From Burkholderia pyrrocinia (GTDB lineage Bacteria > Pseudomonadota > Gammaproteobacteria > Burkholderiales > Burkholderiaceae): a DNA stretch of 64,000 nucleotides. The notes beneath the pieces are model-generated. The model was not told the origin of the DNA. It ran no database searches and worked only from the letters and a program-made list of their open reading frames with translations. The position numbers and the translations under genes were made by a program. The DNA lies in the NCBI RefSeq assembly GCF_018417535.1, contig NZ_CP070977.1, forward strand, positions 2,294,001 to 2,358,000, in the 5' to 3' direction. This document shows positions 37,888 to 48,900 of the stretch, piece after piece; position 1 is the stretch's first letter, and the number at the start of each line of letters is the position of its first letter.

Positions 37888-38952
37888 TCAGCTCACCGTT
37901 TCGGGCTGGGCGGCCCTGACGGGCCAGCCCTGCAGGTTCTCGGCGACGATCTCGCCGATCGCGCCGAGCCACGCGGGCGCGCCGTTCAGGCAAGGAATGC
38001 GGTGGAACGCCTTGCCGCCGCCGGCGAGGAATTCGTCTCGCACTTCCATGCCGATCTCCTCGATCGTCTCCAGGCAATCGGCCGTGAAACCGGGACAGAA
38101 CACGTCGGCCCGCCGCACGCCGGCCTCGCCGAACCCGCGCAGCGTCGGCGCGGTGTACGGCTGCAGCCATTCGGCCTTGCCGAAGCGCGACTGGAACGTG
38201 ATCCGGCATTCGACCGTCGACAGCCCGAGCGCAGCCATCAGCAGCGCGCCGGTTTGCTGGCACTGGTCGTGATAGGGGTCGCCGAGGTCGAGCGTGCGCT
38301 TCGGCACGCCATGAAAACTCAGCACGAGCTTGTCGCCGGCCGCGAAGTCGGGCCGGCCGTGCTGCGCCCAGTACTGGCGCACCTGCTCGGCAAGCGCGTG
38401 GATATAGGCCGGATGGTCGGCGTAGTGCCGCACCGTGCGCACCTCCGGCTGGTTGCGCATGCGCGCGAGCGCGCCGAATGCGGCATCGAATGCGGTGGCC
38501 GTGGTCGACGCCGAGTATTGCGGATACATCGGCATCAGCAGCACGCGCTCGACGCCCGAGCGCTTGAACTGCCCGAGCGCCTGCGCAATGTTCGGGCTGC
38601 CGTAGCGCATCGCATGGTCGACGAGCACATGATAGCCGTTCGACACGAGCAGGTGCCGCACGCCGTCGGTCTGGCGCTCGGTGTGCACGCGCAGCGGCGA
38701 GCCCTCGGGCATCCAGACGGCCGCGTATTTCTTCGCGGACGCGCGGCCGCGCAACGGCAGGATCAGCGTGCGCAGCAGCACCTGCCAGACGGCCTGCGGG
38801 ATTTCGACGACCCGCGGATCCGACAGGAATTCGGCCAGATAGCGCCGCACCGCACGCGGCGTGGGGGCGTCGGGCGTGCCGAGATTGATCAGCAGCACGC
38901 CGATGCGATGGGCAGCCGCGGTGCTCGAAGGCGGCTCAAGATCGAAACGCAT
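37888..38952 (-). CDS. hemH: Ferrochelatase HemH
   Basis: A 354-residue enzyme that inserts Fe2+ into protoporphyrin IX, the last step of heme synthesis. Start ATG 38952 (M-R-F-D-L-E-P); the frame opens 14 codons earlier. Motifs are [40 protein letters not shown], the signature [26 protein letters not shown] with the metal-site His near 210, and [10 protein letters not shown] then [17 protein letters not shown]. It lies 84 bases before hslR on the same strand. Confidence 0.96.
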   Translation of the reverse strand: MRFDLEPPSSTAAAHRIGVLLINLGTPDAPTPRAVRRYLAEFLSDPRVVEIPQAVWQVLLRTLILPLRGRASAKKYAAVWMPEGSPLRVHTERQTDGVRHLLVSNGYHVLVDHAMRYGSPNIAQALGQFKRSGVERVLLMPMYPQYSASTTATAFDAAFGALARMRNQPEVRTVRHYADHPAYIHALAEQVRQYWAQHGRPDFAAGDKLVLSFHGVPKRTLDLGDPYHDQCQQTGALLMAALGLSTVECRITFQSRFGKAEWLQPYTAPTLRGFGEAGVRRADVFCPGFTADCLETIEEIGMEVRDEFLAGGGKAFHRIPCLNGAPAWLGAIGEIVAENLQGWPVRAAQPETVS

Positions 38953-39087
38953 GGGCAAGTACGTGCTCGGGGCACGGGACCGGACGGCTCTCAATTATAG
39001 CGGGCCGCCCCGTGCCGTTCGGCCGACTGTCGGCGCAGGCGGCGCCGCGGCACGATGACGGGGCGGGATCGGGCCGGCGATCGCAGG

Positions 39088-40110
39088 CTATTGCTGGCTC
39101 AGCGTGAGCGACAGCAGGCGCGCGGTGATGTCGACGATCGGTATCACGCGGTTGTACGCCATGCGGGTCGGGCCGATCACGCCGAGCGTGCCGACGATCT
39201 GCCCGTTCACCTCGTAAGGCGCGGTGACGACGCTCATTTCCTCGATCGGCACGAGCGTCGATTCGCCGCCGATGAAGATCTGCACGCCCTGGGCGTGGCT
39301 CGACACGTCGAGCAGTTGCAGGAGGCCCGTCTTTTGGTCGAACACGTCGAACAGCTTGCGCAGCCGGGCCATGTCGGACGAAAGGTCCGCCACTTCGAGC
39401 AGGTTGCGCTCGCCGGAAATCAGCACGGAGTCCTCGGTGTCGGGCACTTCGGTGCTGGCCGTCACCGCCAGATGCATCAGCGCGGTCATGTCGCCGCGCA
39501 ACTGGTCGATCTCGTCGCGCAGGCGGCGGCGCACCTCGTCGAACGACAGGCCGGCGAAATGCGCGTTGATGTAGTTGGACGCCTCGGTCAGCTGCGACGG
39601 CGAGTAGTCGCGCGGCGTCGCGAGCATCCGGTTCTGCACGTCGCCCTCGGGCGTGACGATGATCAGCAGGATGCGCTTGTCCGACAGGCGCATGAACTCG
39701 ATCTGCTTGAACACGTGGCTGCGGCGCGGCGTCAGCACGACGCCCGCGAACTGCGACAGGTTCGACAGCACGCTCGCGGCGGCCGCGACCACCCGTTGCT
39801 GCGGTTCGCCGGCCTGCAGCGTGTTCTGCACCTGCCGCGCGACGGCCTCGGCGTCGATCGGCGTCTCGACCGTCAGCATCGTGTCGACGAACAGCCGGTA
39901 GCCGCGCGGCGTCGGCACGCGGCCGGCCGACGTGTGCGGGCTCGACACGAGGCCGAGCTCCTCCAGGTCGGACATCACGTTGCGGATCGTCGCCGGGCTC
40001 AGCTCGAGCCCGGAGTAACGGGACAACGTGCGCGATCCGACTGGCTGACCGTCGACGATATACCGTTCGATCAGGGTTTTCAGGAGGGTTCGTGCGCGAG
40101 GATCTAGCAT
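39088..40110 (-). CDS. hrcA: Heat-inducible transcription repressor HrcA
   Basis: A 340-residue repressor of class I heat-shock genes that binds CIRCE. Start ATG 40110 (M-L-D-P-R-A-R-T). The winged-helix DNA-binding part spans residues 1-90 ([39 protein letters not shown], then [20 protein letters not shown]). A GAF-like effector domain follows, and [34 protein letters not shown] is near the C-terminus. It is divergent from nadK. The dnaK operon here shows sigma32-like promoters and no CIRCE, so the HrcA targets are probably elsewhere (such as groESL). Confidence 0.97.
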   Translation of the reverse strand: MLDPRARTLLKTLIERYIVDGQPVGSRTLSRYSGLELSPATIRNVMSDLEELGLVSSPHTSAGRVPTPRGYRLFVDTMLTVETPIDAEAVARQVQNTLQAGEPQQRVVAAAASVLSNLSQFAGVVLTPRRSHVFKQIEFMRLSDKRILLIIVTPEGDVQNRMLATPRDYSPSQLTEASNYINAHFAGLSFDEVRRRLRDEIDQLRGDMTALMHLAVTASTEVPDTEDSVLISGERNLLEVADLSSDMARLRKLFDVFDQKTGLLQLLDVSSHAQGVQIFIGGESTLVPIEEMSVVTAPYEVNGQIVGTLGVIGPTRMAYNRVIPIVDITARLLSLTLSQQ

Positions 40111-40241
40111 GGTGGAAAATTTTAGCGCAACCGCGCGACCGCGGCGAGTGGCGTCGGCCGCCGTTGCGCAGGCCGGCCCGATCCGGCCCCGTCGGCGCAC
40201 AGCCGGTTCTTTTCGTCAACGAGCTATGGTGTAATGCCGGC

Positions 40242-41144
40242 ATGAAAACCGGTAATCAGTTCAACACCGTCGCGCTCGTCGGCCGGAGCAACACGCCCGG
40301 CATCGCCGAGCCGCTCGCTACTCTGGCAGCCAGCATCGCCAAGCGGGGCTTCGAGGTCGTCTTCGAAGGCGATACCGCGCGCGAGATCGGCATCGCCGGC
40401 TATCCGGCGCTCACCCCGGCCGAAATCGGGGCGCGTGCGGACGTGGCGGTCGTGCTGGGCGGCGACGGCACGATGCTCGGCATCGGCCGCCAGCTTGCGC
40501 CGTACCGGACGCCGCTGATCGGGATCAACCACGGGCGGCTCGGCTTCATCACGGACATCGCGGCGGCCGACATGCACGCGCTCGTCCCCGTGATGCTGGC
40601 AGGCAAGTTCGAGCGCGAGGAGCGCTCGCTGCTCGAGGCCCGGATCGTGCGCGACGGCGAACCGATCTACCACGCGCTCGCGTTCAACGACGTCGTCGTG
40701 AACCGCAGCGGCATCTCCGGGATGGTCGAGCTGCGCGCGTCGGTCGACGGCCGGTACATGTACAACCAGCGTTCGGACGGCCTGATCGTCGCCACACCGA
40801 CGGGCTCGACCGCGTACGCGCTGTCGTCGGCCGGCCCGATCCTCCATCCGCAGCTTCAGGGCATCGTGCTCGTGCCGATCGCGCCGCACGCGCTGTCGAA
40901 CCGGCCGATCGTGCTGCCCGACGATTCGAAGATCGCGATCCAGATCGTCGGCGGGCGCGACGTCAACGTGAACTTCGACATGCAGTCGTTCACCGCGCTC
41001 GAACTGAACGACACGATCGAGGTGCGCCGCTCGAAGCACACGGTGCCGTTCCTGCACCCGGTCGGCTACAGCTACTACGCGACGCTGCGCAAGAAGCTGC
41101 ACTGGAACGAACACGCATCGAACGAAGACGACAAGGCGTCCTGA
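40242..41144 (+). CDS. nadK: NAD kinase
   Basis: A 300-residue enzyme that makes NADP from NAD and ATP. The GGDGTML motif is near residue 72; [19 protein letters not shown] and the conserved [19 protein letters not shown] stretch follow. Start ATG 40242; the frame opens upstream at 40092 inside the hrcA region. recN follows after 19 bases, a common beta-proteobacterial pair. Confidence 0.97.
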   Translation: MKTGNQFNTVALVGRSNTPGIAEPLATLAASIAKRGFEVVFEGDTAREIGIAGYPALTPAEIGARADVAVVLGGDGTMLGIGRQLAPYRTPLIGINHGRLGFITDIAAADMHALVPVMLAGKFEREERSLLEARIVRDGEPIYHALAFNDVVVNRSGISGMVELRASVDGRYMYNQRSDGLIVATPTGSTAYALSSAGPILHPQLQGIVLVPIAPHALSNRPIVLPDDSKIAIQIVGGRDVNVNFDMQSFTALELNDTIEVRRSKHTVPFLHPVGYSYYATLRKKLHWNEHASNEDDKAS

Positions 41145-41163
41145 CGCCCACCCGCCCGACACC

Positions 41164-42813
41164 ATGCTCCGCCACCTCTCGATCCGCGACTTCGTCATCG
41201 TGGCCGCGCTCGATCTCGAATTCGACAGCGGCTTTTCCGTCTTCTCCGGCGAAACCGGCGCCGGGAAATCGATCCTGATCGACGCCCTCGCCCTCGCGCT
41301 CGGCGAACGTGCCGACGCGAGCGTCGTGCGCACCGGCTGCGGCCGCGCCGACATCACGGCCGAATTCACGCCGCACGACCGCGTCGCGCGCTGGCTCGAC
41401 GAACATGCGTTCGACGCCGAGGACACCGTGATGCTGCGCCGCGTGATCGACGCGAACGGCCGTTCGCGCGCGTTCATCAACGGCACCAGCGCAACGCTCG
41501 CGCAACTGCGCGAACTCGGCGAGATGCTCGTCGACATCCACGGCCAGCACGCGCACCAGTTGCTGATGCGCCCCGATGCGCAGCGCGAGCTGTTCGATAC
41601 GCACGCGGGGCTCGTCGCCGATGCCGCGAACGTCGCGCGCGCGTGGCGCGTCTGGCGCGACGCGACACAGGCGATCGATGCCGCGAAGGCGCACGAGCGC
41701 GAGTTGCAGCTCGAACGCGAAAAGCTCGCGTGGCAGCTCGCCGAGCTCGACAAGCTCGCGCCGCAAGCCGGCGAATGGGACGAAGTCAGCAACGAGCACA
41801 AGCGCCTGTCGCATTCGGCGAACCTGATCGAAGGCGTGCGCGGCGCGCTCAACGCGCTGTCCGAGGCCGACGACGCGATGCTCGCGCAGCTCGGCGCGAT
41901 CGTGTCGAAACTGCGCGGCCTCGCCGACTACGACACCGCGCTCGGCGACGCGCTCGCGTCGCTGGAGCCGGCCGAGATCCAGCTGCAGGAGGCCGTCTAT
42001 TCGCTGTCGCACTACGCGCAGCGCGTCGATCTCGATCCGGAGCGGCTCGCGCAGGTCGAAACGCGTCTCGATGCGCTGCACTCGACCGCCCGCAAGTTCC
42101 GGCTGCCGCCCGGCACGCTGCACGAAGAACATGCGGCACGCCGCGCGCAGCTCGCCGCGCTCGACGCGGCCGCCGATCTCGGCGCGCTCGAGGCGACGCA
42201 GGCCAAGGCGCGGGAAGCCTATCTCGCCGACGCAAAGCACCTGTCCAAGGCACGCGCACAGGCCGCCAGGGCGCTCGGCACGGCCGTCACGGCCGGCATG
42301 CAGGAACTGTCGATGGCGGGCGGAAGTTTCGAAGTCGCGCTCGTGCCGCTCGCCGACGGTGGCCCGCACGGGCTCGAGCAGGTCGAGTTCCGGGTCGCCG
42401 GGCACCCCGGCGTGCCGCTGCGGCCGCTCGGGAAAGTCGCGTCGGGCGGCGAGCTCGCGCGGATCAGCCTCGCGCTCGCCGTGATCGCGAGCGCGGCGAG
42501 CCCGACGCCGACGCTGATCTTCGACGAAGTCGATACGGGGATCGGCGGCGGTGTCGCCGAAGTGGTCGGCCGCCTGCTGCACCAGCTCGGGCGCGACCGC
42601 CAGGTGCTGTGCGTGACGCACCTGCCGCAGGTCGCCGCGCGCGGCGACCACCACTTCCAGGTCGCGAAGGGCGCCGACGATCGCGGCGGCACGGTGTCGA
42701 CGGTCGTCGCGCTCGACCGCGCCAACCGGATCGAGGAAGTCGCGCGGATGCTCGGCGGGCTCGAGATCACGGCAACGACGCGCAAGCACGCGAAGGAAAT
42801 GCTGGCGGCCTGA
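41164..42813 (+). CDS. recN: DNA repair protein RecN
   Basis: A 549-residue SMC-like ATPase that acts early at double-strand breaks. The N-terminal Walker A (FSGETGAGKSILIDALALALGERAD) is near residue 30. A long Ala/Glu/Leu-rich coiled-coil middle (about 160-370) follows. The C-terminal ABC part has LGKVASGGELARISLALAVI and the Walker B TLIFDEVDTGIGGGVAEVVG. Length is standard. Confidence 0.97.
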   Translation: MLRHLSIRDFVIVAALDLEFDSGFSVFSGETGAGKSILIDALALALGERADASVVRTGCGRADITAEFTPHDRVARWLDEHAFDAEDTVMLRRVIDANGRSRAFINGTSATLAQLRELGEMLVDIHGQHAHQLLMRPDAQRELFDTHAGLVADAANVARAWRVWRDATQAIDAAKAHERELQLEREKLAWQLAELDKLAPQAGEWDEVSNEHKRLSHSANLIEGVRGALNALSEADDAMLAQLGAIVSKLRGLADYDTALGDALASLEPAEIQLQEAVYSLSHYAQRVDLDPERLAQVETRLDALHSTARKFRLPPGTLHEEHAARRAQLAALDAAADLGALEATQAKAREAYLADAKHLSKARAQAARALGTAVTAGMQELSMAGGSFEVALVPLADGGPHGLEQVEFRVAGHPGVPLRPLGKVASGGELARISLALAVIASAASPTPTLIFDEVDTGIGGGVAEVVGRLLHQLGRDRQVLCVTHLPQVAARGDHHFQVAKGADDRGGTVSTVVALDRANRIEEVARMLGGLEITATTRKHAKEMLAA

Positions 42814-42838
42814 CGCGGCCGCCAGATTGTCCCGACCA

Positions 42839-42866
42839 AGCCGAACGGGCCCGCACCGTTCGGCTT
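42839..42866. terminator. Candidate terminator between recN and glnE
   Basis: AGCCGAACGG (42839-42848) pairs fully with CCGTTCGGCT (42856-42865) over a 7-base loop, with a short T run. A second stem, CTGGCGGCC/GGCCGCCAG at 42802-42825, encloses the recN stop codon. Confidence 0.6.
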
Positions 42867-42917
42867 TCAGCGCGGAGCGGCTGTGGATGAAACGCCCGCA
42901 GCCCGCCCCGCTCCCGT

Positions 42918-45719
42918 TCAAACGCCCGTTTCAACCGCCCCGAACACGCGCGTCCACAGCGCCGTCACGGCCGCCCGCTCGTCGGCCACCACGGCCGGCT
43001 CGACGCGCGCCTTCTCCATCCCGTCGAGCCGCAGCTTATGCTGCAGCTTCCGGTACTTGCGGTAGGCCGCGCCGACGCGTTCGGCCTCGTCCTCGCCCAT
43101 CAGCCCGAAGCGCGCGACCTCGCGCAGCAGCGCGATGTTGCCCGTGTTACGGATCAGCTCGGCGTCGCTCGACGCGTGCAGCAGCACCCAGTACTGGACG
43201 ATGAACTCGATGTCGACCATCCCGCCGCGATCGTGCTTCAGGTCGAACAGCTCGGTCTGGTTCGGGTGGCCGGCAAACACCTTGCCGCGCATGTCGACGA
43301 TCTCGTTCGCGAGCACGCCGCCGTCGCGCGGCATCGTCAACACCTGCTGGCGGATCGCCTCGAAGTCCGCGCCGATCTGCGTGTCGCCCGCGCTGTAGCG
43401 GGCGCGCGTCAGCGCCTGGTGCTCCCACACCCACGCGGTATTCGCGGCGTCGCCCTCGCGCAACTGGTAGCGGCGGAACGCGTCGAGATCGGTGACGAGC
43501 AGCCCGGCCTCGCCGTTCGGCCGCAGCCGCAGGTCGATGTCGAACAGCGCGCCCGCGCCGGTCGCCGTCGTGAGCCACGTGATGAGCCGCCGCGTGAAGG
43601 TCGTGTAGACGTCCGCCGAACGCTCGTCGGGGTCGTCGTACAGGAAGATCAGGTCGAGATCCGATGCATAGCCGAGCTCCTTGCCGCCCAGCTTGCCGTA
43701 CGCGATCACCGCGAATTTCGGCACGTCGCGATGGCGCTTCGCGAGCTGCGACCAGACGACTTCGATCGTCACGTCGAGCACCGCGTCGGCCAGCTCGGAC
43801 AGGCGGTCGCTCACGTGCTCGACCGACAGTTGCCCGGCGAGATCGATCAGCAGGATCCGGAACACCTCCGCGTGCTGCGCATGCCGCAGCAGGTCCATCT
43901 GCTGCTCGGGGCCGTCCGCCGCCGCGAGGCGCGCGCGCAGCGCATCCTTGAACGCGGGCCAGTCGAACGGGCTCGCGATCGCCTCGTCGTCGAGCAGTTC
44001 GTCGAGCAGTTGCGGGTGGCGGATCAGGTAGCCGCCGCCCCAGCGCGTCGCGCCGAGCACCGACAGCACGCGGTCGAGCGCGGCCGGATATTCGGTCAGC
44101 AGCGCGAGATAGACGCCGCGCCGGCTGACCGTCTCGAGCAGGTCGAACAGGCGCACGATCGTGTCGTCGCGGCGCGCGGCGTCGATCCGCGGCGCGGCCT
44201 CCAGCGCGCGCTGCGCGACGCGGTCGAAGCGGTGCCGGCTCTTTTCCGGCAGGCCCGTGTAGCGCGACGATTGCCAGACCGCACGCAGCCGCGCGAGCAC
44301 CGCCGCCGGATCGGCGAAGCCGAGGCCGTCGAGGCGGGCCGCGAGCGCGTCGTCCTCGCCGTCGTCGGCGAGCGCGCCGCTCCAGATCCACGCGGCGGCC
44401 GTCTCTTCGCCCGCGCCGCAGGGTGCGCCGTTCACCTTGTCGGCGAAGATCTGGTCGAACTGCGCCTCGACGAAGTTCCGGTACTCGTCCAGCACCGTCA
44501 TCAGCGCCGCATAGTCGGCAAAGCCGAGCGACGCGGCCAGCGCCGCACGTTCGTCGGGCTCGACCGGCATCGCGTGCGTCTGCGCGTCGTTGCGGTACTG
44601 CAGCCGGTGCTCGAGCGTACGCAGGAAGTTGTAAGCGTCGGTCAGGCCTGCGCGCACGTCCTCGCCGATCAGCCCGCGCGCCTGCGCATGGCGCAGCACC
44701 GCGAGCGTCGGCCGCACGCGGAACTCCGCGTCCTGGCCGCCGCGGATCAACTGGAACACCTGCGCGCTGAACTCGATCTCGCGGATCCCGCCACGCCCGA
44801 GCTTGATGTCGTCGGCCTTGTCGGGCCGCATCGACGCGCGGCGCGCGGCCTCCTGCCGAATCTGCTGGTGCAGCGAACGAATCGCGCCGATCACACCGAA
44901 ATCGAGATAGCGACGGTACACGAACGGCTTGACGATCGACTCGAGCTGCGATGCCAGCCGCTGCGCCGCGTCGCTGTCGCCTTCCGACACGAGCCGCCCC
45001 TTGATCCACGCATAGCGCTCCCACTCGCGCCCCTGCACGTAGAAATACTCCTCGAGCATCCCGAGGCTGCAGACGAGCGGCCCCGAATCGCCGTTCGGGC
45101 GCAGCCGCATGTCGACGCGAAACACATAGCCGTCGGCCGTGACCTCGGACAGCACGCCGATCAGGCGCCGGCCGAGCCGCGTGAAGTATTCCTGCGTGGA
45201 CAGCGGCGCGCGCGCGCCGCCGGTCGTCTCGCCGTCGTCCTCGTAGACGAAGATCAGGTCGATGTCCGACGACACGTTCAGCTCGCGGCCGCCGAGCTTG
45301 CCCATCCCGACCACGCCGAGCACGACGCGCTGGCCGTCGGCGCCGCGCGGCTCGCCGTACAGCGCCTCGAGTTCGGCCGACAGCAGCGCAAGCGAGCGCT
45401 GCACGGCCACCTCGGCAAGATCGGTCATCGCGCCCGTCACCTCGGCGACGTCCGCCAGCCCGCGCAGGTCGCGCTCCGCGACCGCGCCGAACGCCTCGGC
45501 GCGCAGTTGCCGCAGCGCGCGCTTCAGTTGCTCGTCGGACGGCGCGGCCGTGCCGGCCGGCATCGCGAGCAGTTCGGTGAGGCGCGCGTCGAGCTGCGCG
45601 CGGGCGAGCGGCGCGGCGGCCCACGCGGCGACCTGCTCGGCCAGCGCGGGCCGCGCGGCGGCCGCGCGTGCGATATAACGGGAATAGGACGTGCTGATCA
45701 GGGCGGAAGCGTCGGTCAT
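42918..45719 (-). CDS. glnE: Glutamine synthetase adenylyltransferase / adenylyl-removing enzyme GlnE
   Basis: A 933-residue bifunctional enzyme that turns glutamine synthetase off by adenylylation and on again. It holds two nucleotidyltransferase domains. The first carries GKLGGRELNVSSDIDLIFVYE near residue 155, the second GKLGGKELGYASDLDLIFLYDD near 680; each has the G-S/A-x-D-x-D metal site. Each is followed by a helical GlnD-PII-uridylyltransferase-like region. Start ATG 45719 (M-T-D-A-S-A-L-I-S); the frame opens upstream to 45908 with unlikely residues. It is convergent with recN and divergent from yhdP. Confidence 0.96.
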   Translation of the reverse strand: MTDASALISTSYSRYIARAAAARPALAEQVAAWAAAPLARAQLDARLTELLAMPAGTAAPSDEQLKRALRQLRAEAFGAVAERDLRGLADVAEVTGAMTDLAEVAVQRSLALLSAELEALYGEPRGADGQRVVLGVVGMGKLGGRELNVSSDIDLIFVYEDDGETTGGARAPLSTQEYFTRLGRRLIGVLSEVTADGYVFRVDMRLRPNGDSGPLVCSLGMLEEYFYVQGREWERYAWIKGRLVSEGDSDAAQRLASQLESIVKPFVYRRYLDFGVIGAIRSLHQQIRQEAARRASMRPDKADDIKLGRGGIREIEFSAQVFQLIRGGQDAEFRVRPTLAVLRHAQARGLIGEDVRAGLTDAYNFLRTLEHRLQYRNDAQTHAMPVEPDERAALAASLGFADYAALMTVLDEYRNFVEAQFDQIFADKVNGAPCGAGEETAAAWIWSGALADDGEDDALAARLDGLGFADPAAVLARLRAVWQSSRYTGLPEKSRHRFDRVAQRALEAAPRIDAARRDDTIVRLFDLLETVSRRGVYLALLTEYPAALDRVLSVLGATRWGGGYLIRHPQLLDELLDDEAIASPFDWPAFKDALRARLAAADGPEQQMDLLRHAQHAEVFRILLIDLAGQLSVEHVSDRLSELADAVLDVTIEVVWSQLAKRHRDVPKFAVIAYGKLGGKELGYASDLDLIFLYDDPDERSADVYTTFTRRLITWLTTATGAGALFDIDLRLRPNGEAGLLVTDLDAFRRYQLREGDAANTAWVWEHQALTRARYSAGDTQIGADFEAIRQQVLTMPRDGGVLANEIVDMRGKVFAGHPNQTELFDLKHDRGGMVDIEFIVQYWVLLHASSDAELIRNTGNIALLREVARFGLMGEDEAERVGAAYRKYRKLQHKLRLDGMEKARVEPAVVADERAAVTALWTRVFGAVETGV

Positions 45720-45949
45720 CGAAAAGCGGGCCTGGCGGTAAGGCCGGCCGGTGCGGGCCAACGCGTGCGCGCCCCGCTGCCGGCCGGCCCCATGGACTCG
45801 GCGCGGCATCGCGGGACGCACGTGCGTCCGCCGCGAAACCGCGCGCCGGAAAGCCCGTGCCGCGCTGCCGCAACGGCCGCCGGCACGAACCCGTGTGATA
45901 CATTTCAACGTCAGTCTGCAAAACTACCATATCGCCGCCCGTCCGCCGC

Positions 45950-48900
45950 ATGTCCGACCGTCAGGAATCCGCCGTAGCTGCGCCCGAAGCGGGACCTCCC
46001 AAGCACGATCATCCGGTCCTGCGTCGCGTGTTCAAGGTGACGCTGGCAGTCGGGATCGGCACCTACTTCGTTGCGGCCGGCGCGTTCCTCGGGCTGCGCT
46101 ACGTGCTGCTGCCCCGCATCGACGAATTCCGCCCGCGCATCGAGCGCCTCGTGTCCGACAAGCTCCACGCGCAGCTTTCGATCGGCAAGCTTTCCCCTAA
46201 CTGGTCCGGCATGCAGCCGGGCGTCGAACTCACGAACCTGACGATCCGCGGCCGTGACGGCAAGGTCGCGCTGTCGGTGCCGCATGCGACGGCCGCGCTG
46301 TCGTGGATGTCGCTGCTGCGGCTGTCGCCCGCGCTGTCGAGCCTGATCGTCGACCAGCCCGACCTCGTCGTCGCACGCGCGGCCGACGGCTCGCTGAGCA
46401 TCGCGGGCGTCGGCGTGGCGACCACCCACGGCGGCAACGACACCTTCGGCACGTGGCTGCTGAAGCAGGAAGCGATCGTGCTGCGCGGCGGCACGCTGCG
46501 CTGGCGCGATGCGCAGCACGCCGCGCCGGAGCTCGTGCTGTCAGGCATCCGGATCGCGGTGCTCAACGGCGGCCGCGTGCACAAGGCCGCGCTGCAGGCG
46601 CCCGCGAACGGCACGCTGCTGCTCGGTCCGCTCGATTTCCGCGCGCGCTTCACGCACAAGGCGCTCGCGCCGGTCGGCAAGCCGACGAACTGGACCGGCG
46701 ACGCGTACCTGTCGACCGGCCCCGTCGATCTGCAGACGCTCGCCCGCTACCTCGACATCCCGCTCACGATCCATGCGGGCCGCATCGACAACGCGATCTG
46801 GGCGACCTTCCGCGACGGCCGGCTGCGCTCGGCGGGCGGCGACCTGCAGGGCGCCGACGTCACGCTGCGCGTGCGGCCGACGCAGCCGCGGCTCGACGTG
46901 CCGGCGGTCGGGTTCGGCTGGGACATGGCGATGGACACGGGGCACGACTACACGCTGCACCTGTCGCGCTTCCACGCGGAACTCGGCCAGCCGCCGCTCG
47001 ACGACGGCACGCCGCTCGCCCGCTCGCTCGCGCTGTCGACGCTGACGGCCCGCTACCGCGTGCCGACGGCCAGCCAGGGGCAACTGATCAGCGTCGTCGG
47101 CGACCGCGTCGATCTCGGCATCCTCAGCGAATTCATCCGCGGCTTGCCGCTGCCGGCGCGCCTGCGCAACGAGCTGATCAAGCTCGACCCGCGCGGGATG
47201 GTGTCGAACTACCAGATCGAGGTCGAGCGCGCGAAGCCCGCGCGGGCCGACCTCGCGGAAGAGGAGCGCCGCACCGGCGCCGCGCCGATCGTCCGCTACC
47301 GCTTCCTCGGCGACCTGCAGGGCATCAGCTTCGCCGCGCAGGAGCCGCCGCCCGGCCTGTCGCCGCGTGGCCACCCGCGCGCGGGCTGGCCCGGCATCGA
47401 GAACCTGTGGGGCCGCGTCGACGCGAACGAAACCGGCGGCACCGCGAAATTCGACACGGTGAACGCGGCCGTCACGGTGCCCGGCGAGTTCGACGAGCCG
47501 CGCCTGACGTTCGACCGGCTGCGCGGCAACGCCAAATGGGTGATCACGCCGGCACCCGGCGACAAGCATGCGCGCGTCGACGTGACGTTGCCCGACCTGC
47601 TGGTCGTGAACCCCGATGCCGAAATCGCGGTGTCGGGCTCGTACACGAACCCCGGCCACGGCCGCGGCTCGCTCGACCTGCGCGCCGAATTCGCACGCGC
47701 GTCGGTGGCGCGCATTCCGCGCTACCTGCCGACCGGGATGTCCGAGCACCTGCGCGACTACCTCGGCCACGCGCTGCAGGACGGCAAGGTGACCAAGGGC
47801 GCGTCGATCGTCGCCCGCGGTCCGCTCGAGAAATTCCCGTTCGAACACGAGCCGGACGCCGGCGTGTTCCACATCGTCGCGCCGTTCACCGGCGGCCGCT
47901 TCGAGCCGACACCGTACCCGCCGCGCAAGCTCGCGAACGGCACGCCGAGCGTGTGGCCGGCGCTCGACGGGATCGACGGCGTGTTCGAGCTCGCGCAGAA
48001 CAAGCTGCGCTTCGACATCGACCGCGCGCATTACAAGCGCGTCGCGCTGACCAAGGTCGCGGGCCGCATCGACGATCTCGGCAATCCGTCCCACTCACCG
48101 CTCATCATCGACGGCCATGCGCAGGGCCCGCTCGCCGACCTGATCGACTACGCGGACAACAGCTCGCTCGGCACGATGAGCGGACATGTCGGCCAGCGGA
48201 TCGATGCGCAGGGGCCCGCGTCGCTCGCGCTCAAGATCACGATTCCGCAGCACGTCGCGCATCCGCACACGCACGTCGAAGGCGCGCTCGCGTTCGGCGG
48301 CAACACGCTGTCGACCAGCGGCGTGCCTCCGTTGTCCGCGCTGCGCGGCAGCGTCCGGTTCACCGAGGCCGGCGCGTCGCTGCACGACCTGTCGGGGCGC
48401 TTCCTCGGCGGCCCGGTGCGCGCGAACGGCAATTTCAAGTCGCACGGCCCGTACGCGGTGGATGTCGACGGCCGGCTCGCGCTCGACGCCGCGCGCGGCC
48501 TGAACCTGCACGGCGCGGCCGCCGCGCTGCTCGAGCATGTGGTCGGCGACGCCCCGTACAAGGTCGCCGTGCGCGGTGCACCGGGCCGTCTGCCCGACAT
48601 CACCGCTCATTCCGACCTGACGGGCGTTGCGCTGAACTTCCCGGCGCCGTTCGCGAAGGCGGCCGGCACGCCGATGCCGTTCAGCTTCACGCTGCAGCCG
48701 GCGCCGCAAGCCGACGGCAAGCGCCTCGAGCACGCCGACCTGACGCTCGGCCCCGTGTCCGCGACCTACCTGCTCGACGCGACGCGCGGCCAGCCGCTGC
48801 GCGCGGTGCGCGGCGCGATGGGGATCCACCGGATGCCCGACATGCCGCAGGACGGCGTGAGCGCGGCCGTCGACGTCGACGAGCTGGACGCCGACGCATG

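Noticed and set aside
36908..40241. CIRCE operator near grpE or hrcA
   Set aside because: The consensus TTAGCACTC-N9-GAGTGCTAA was looked for and not found.
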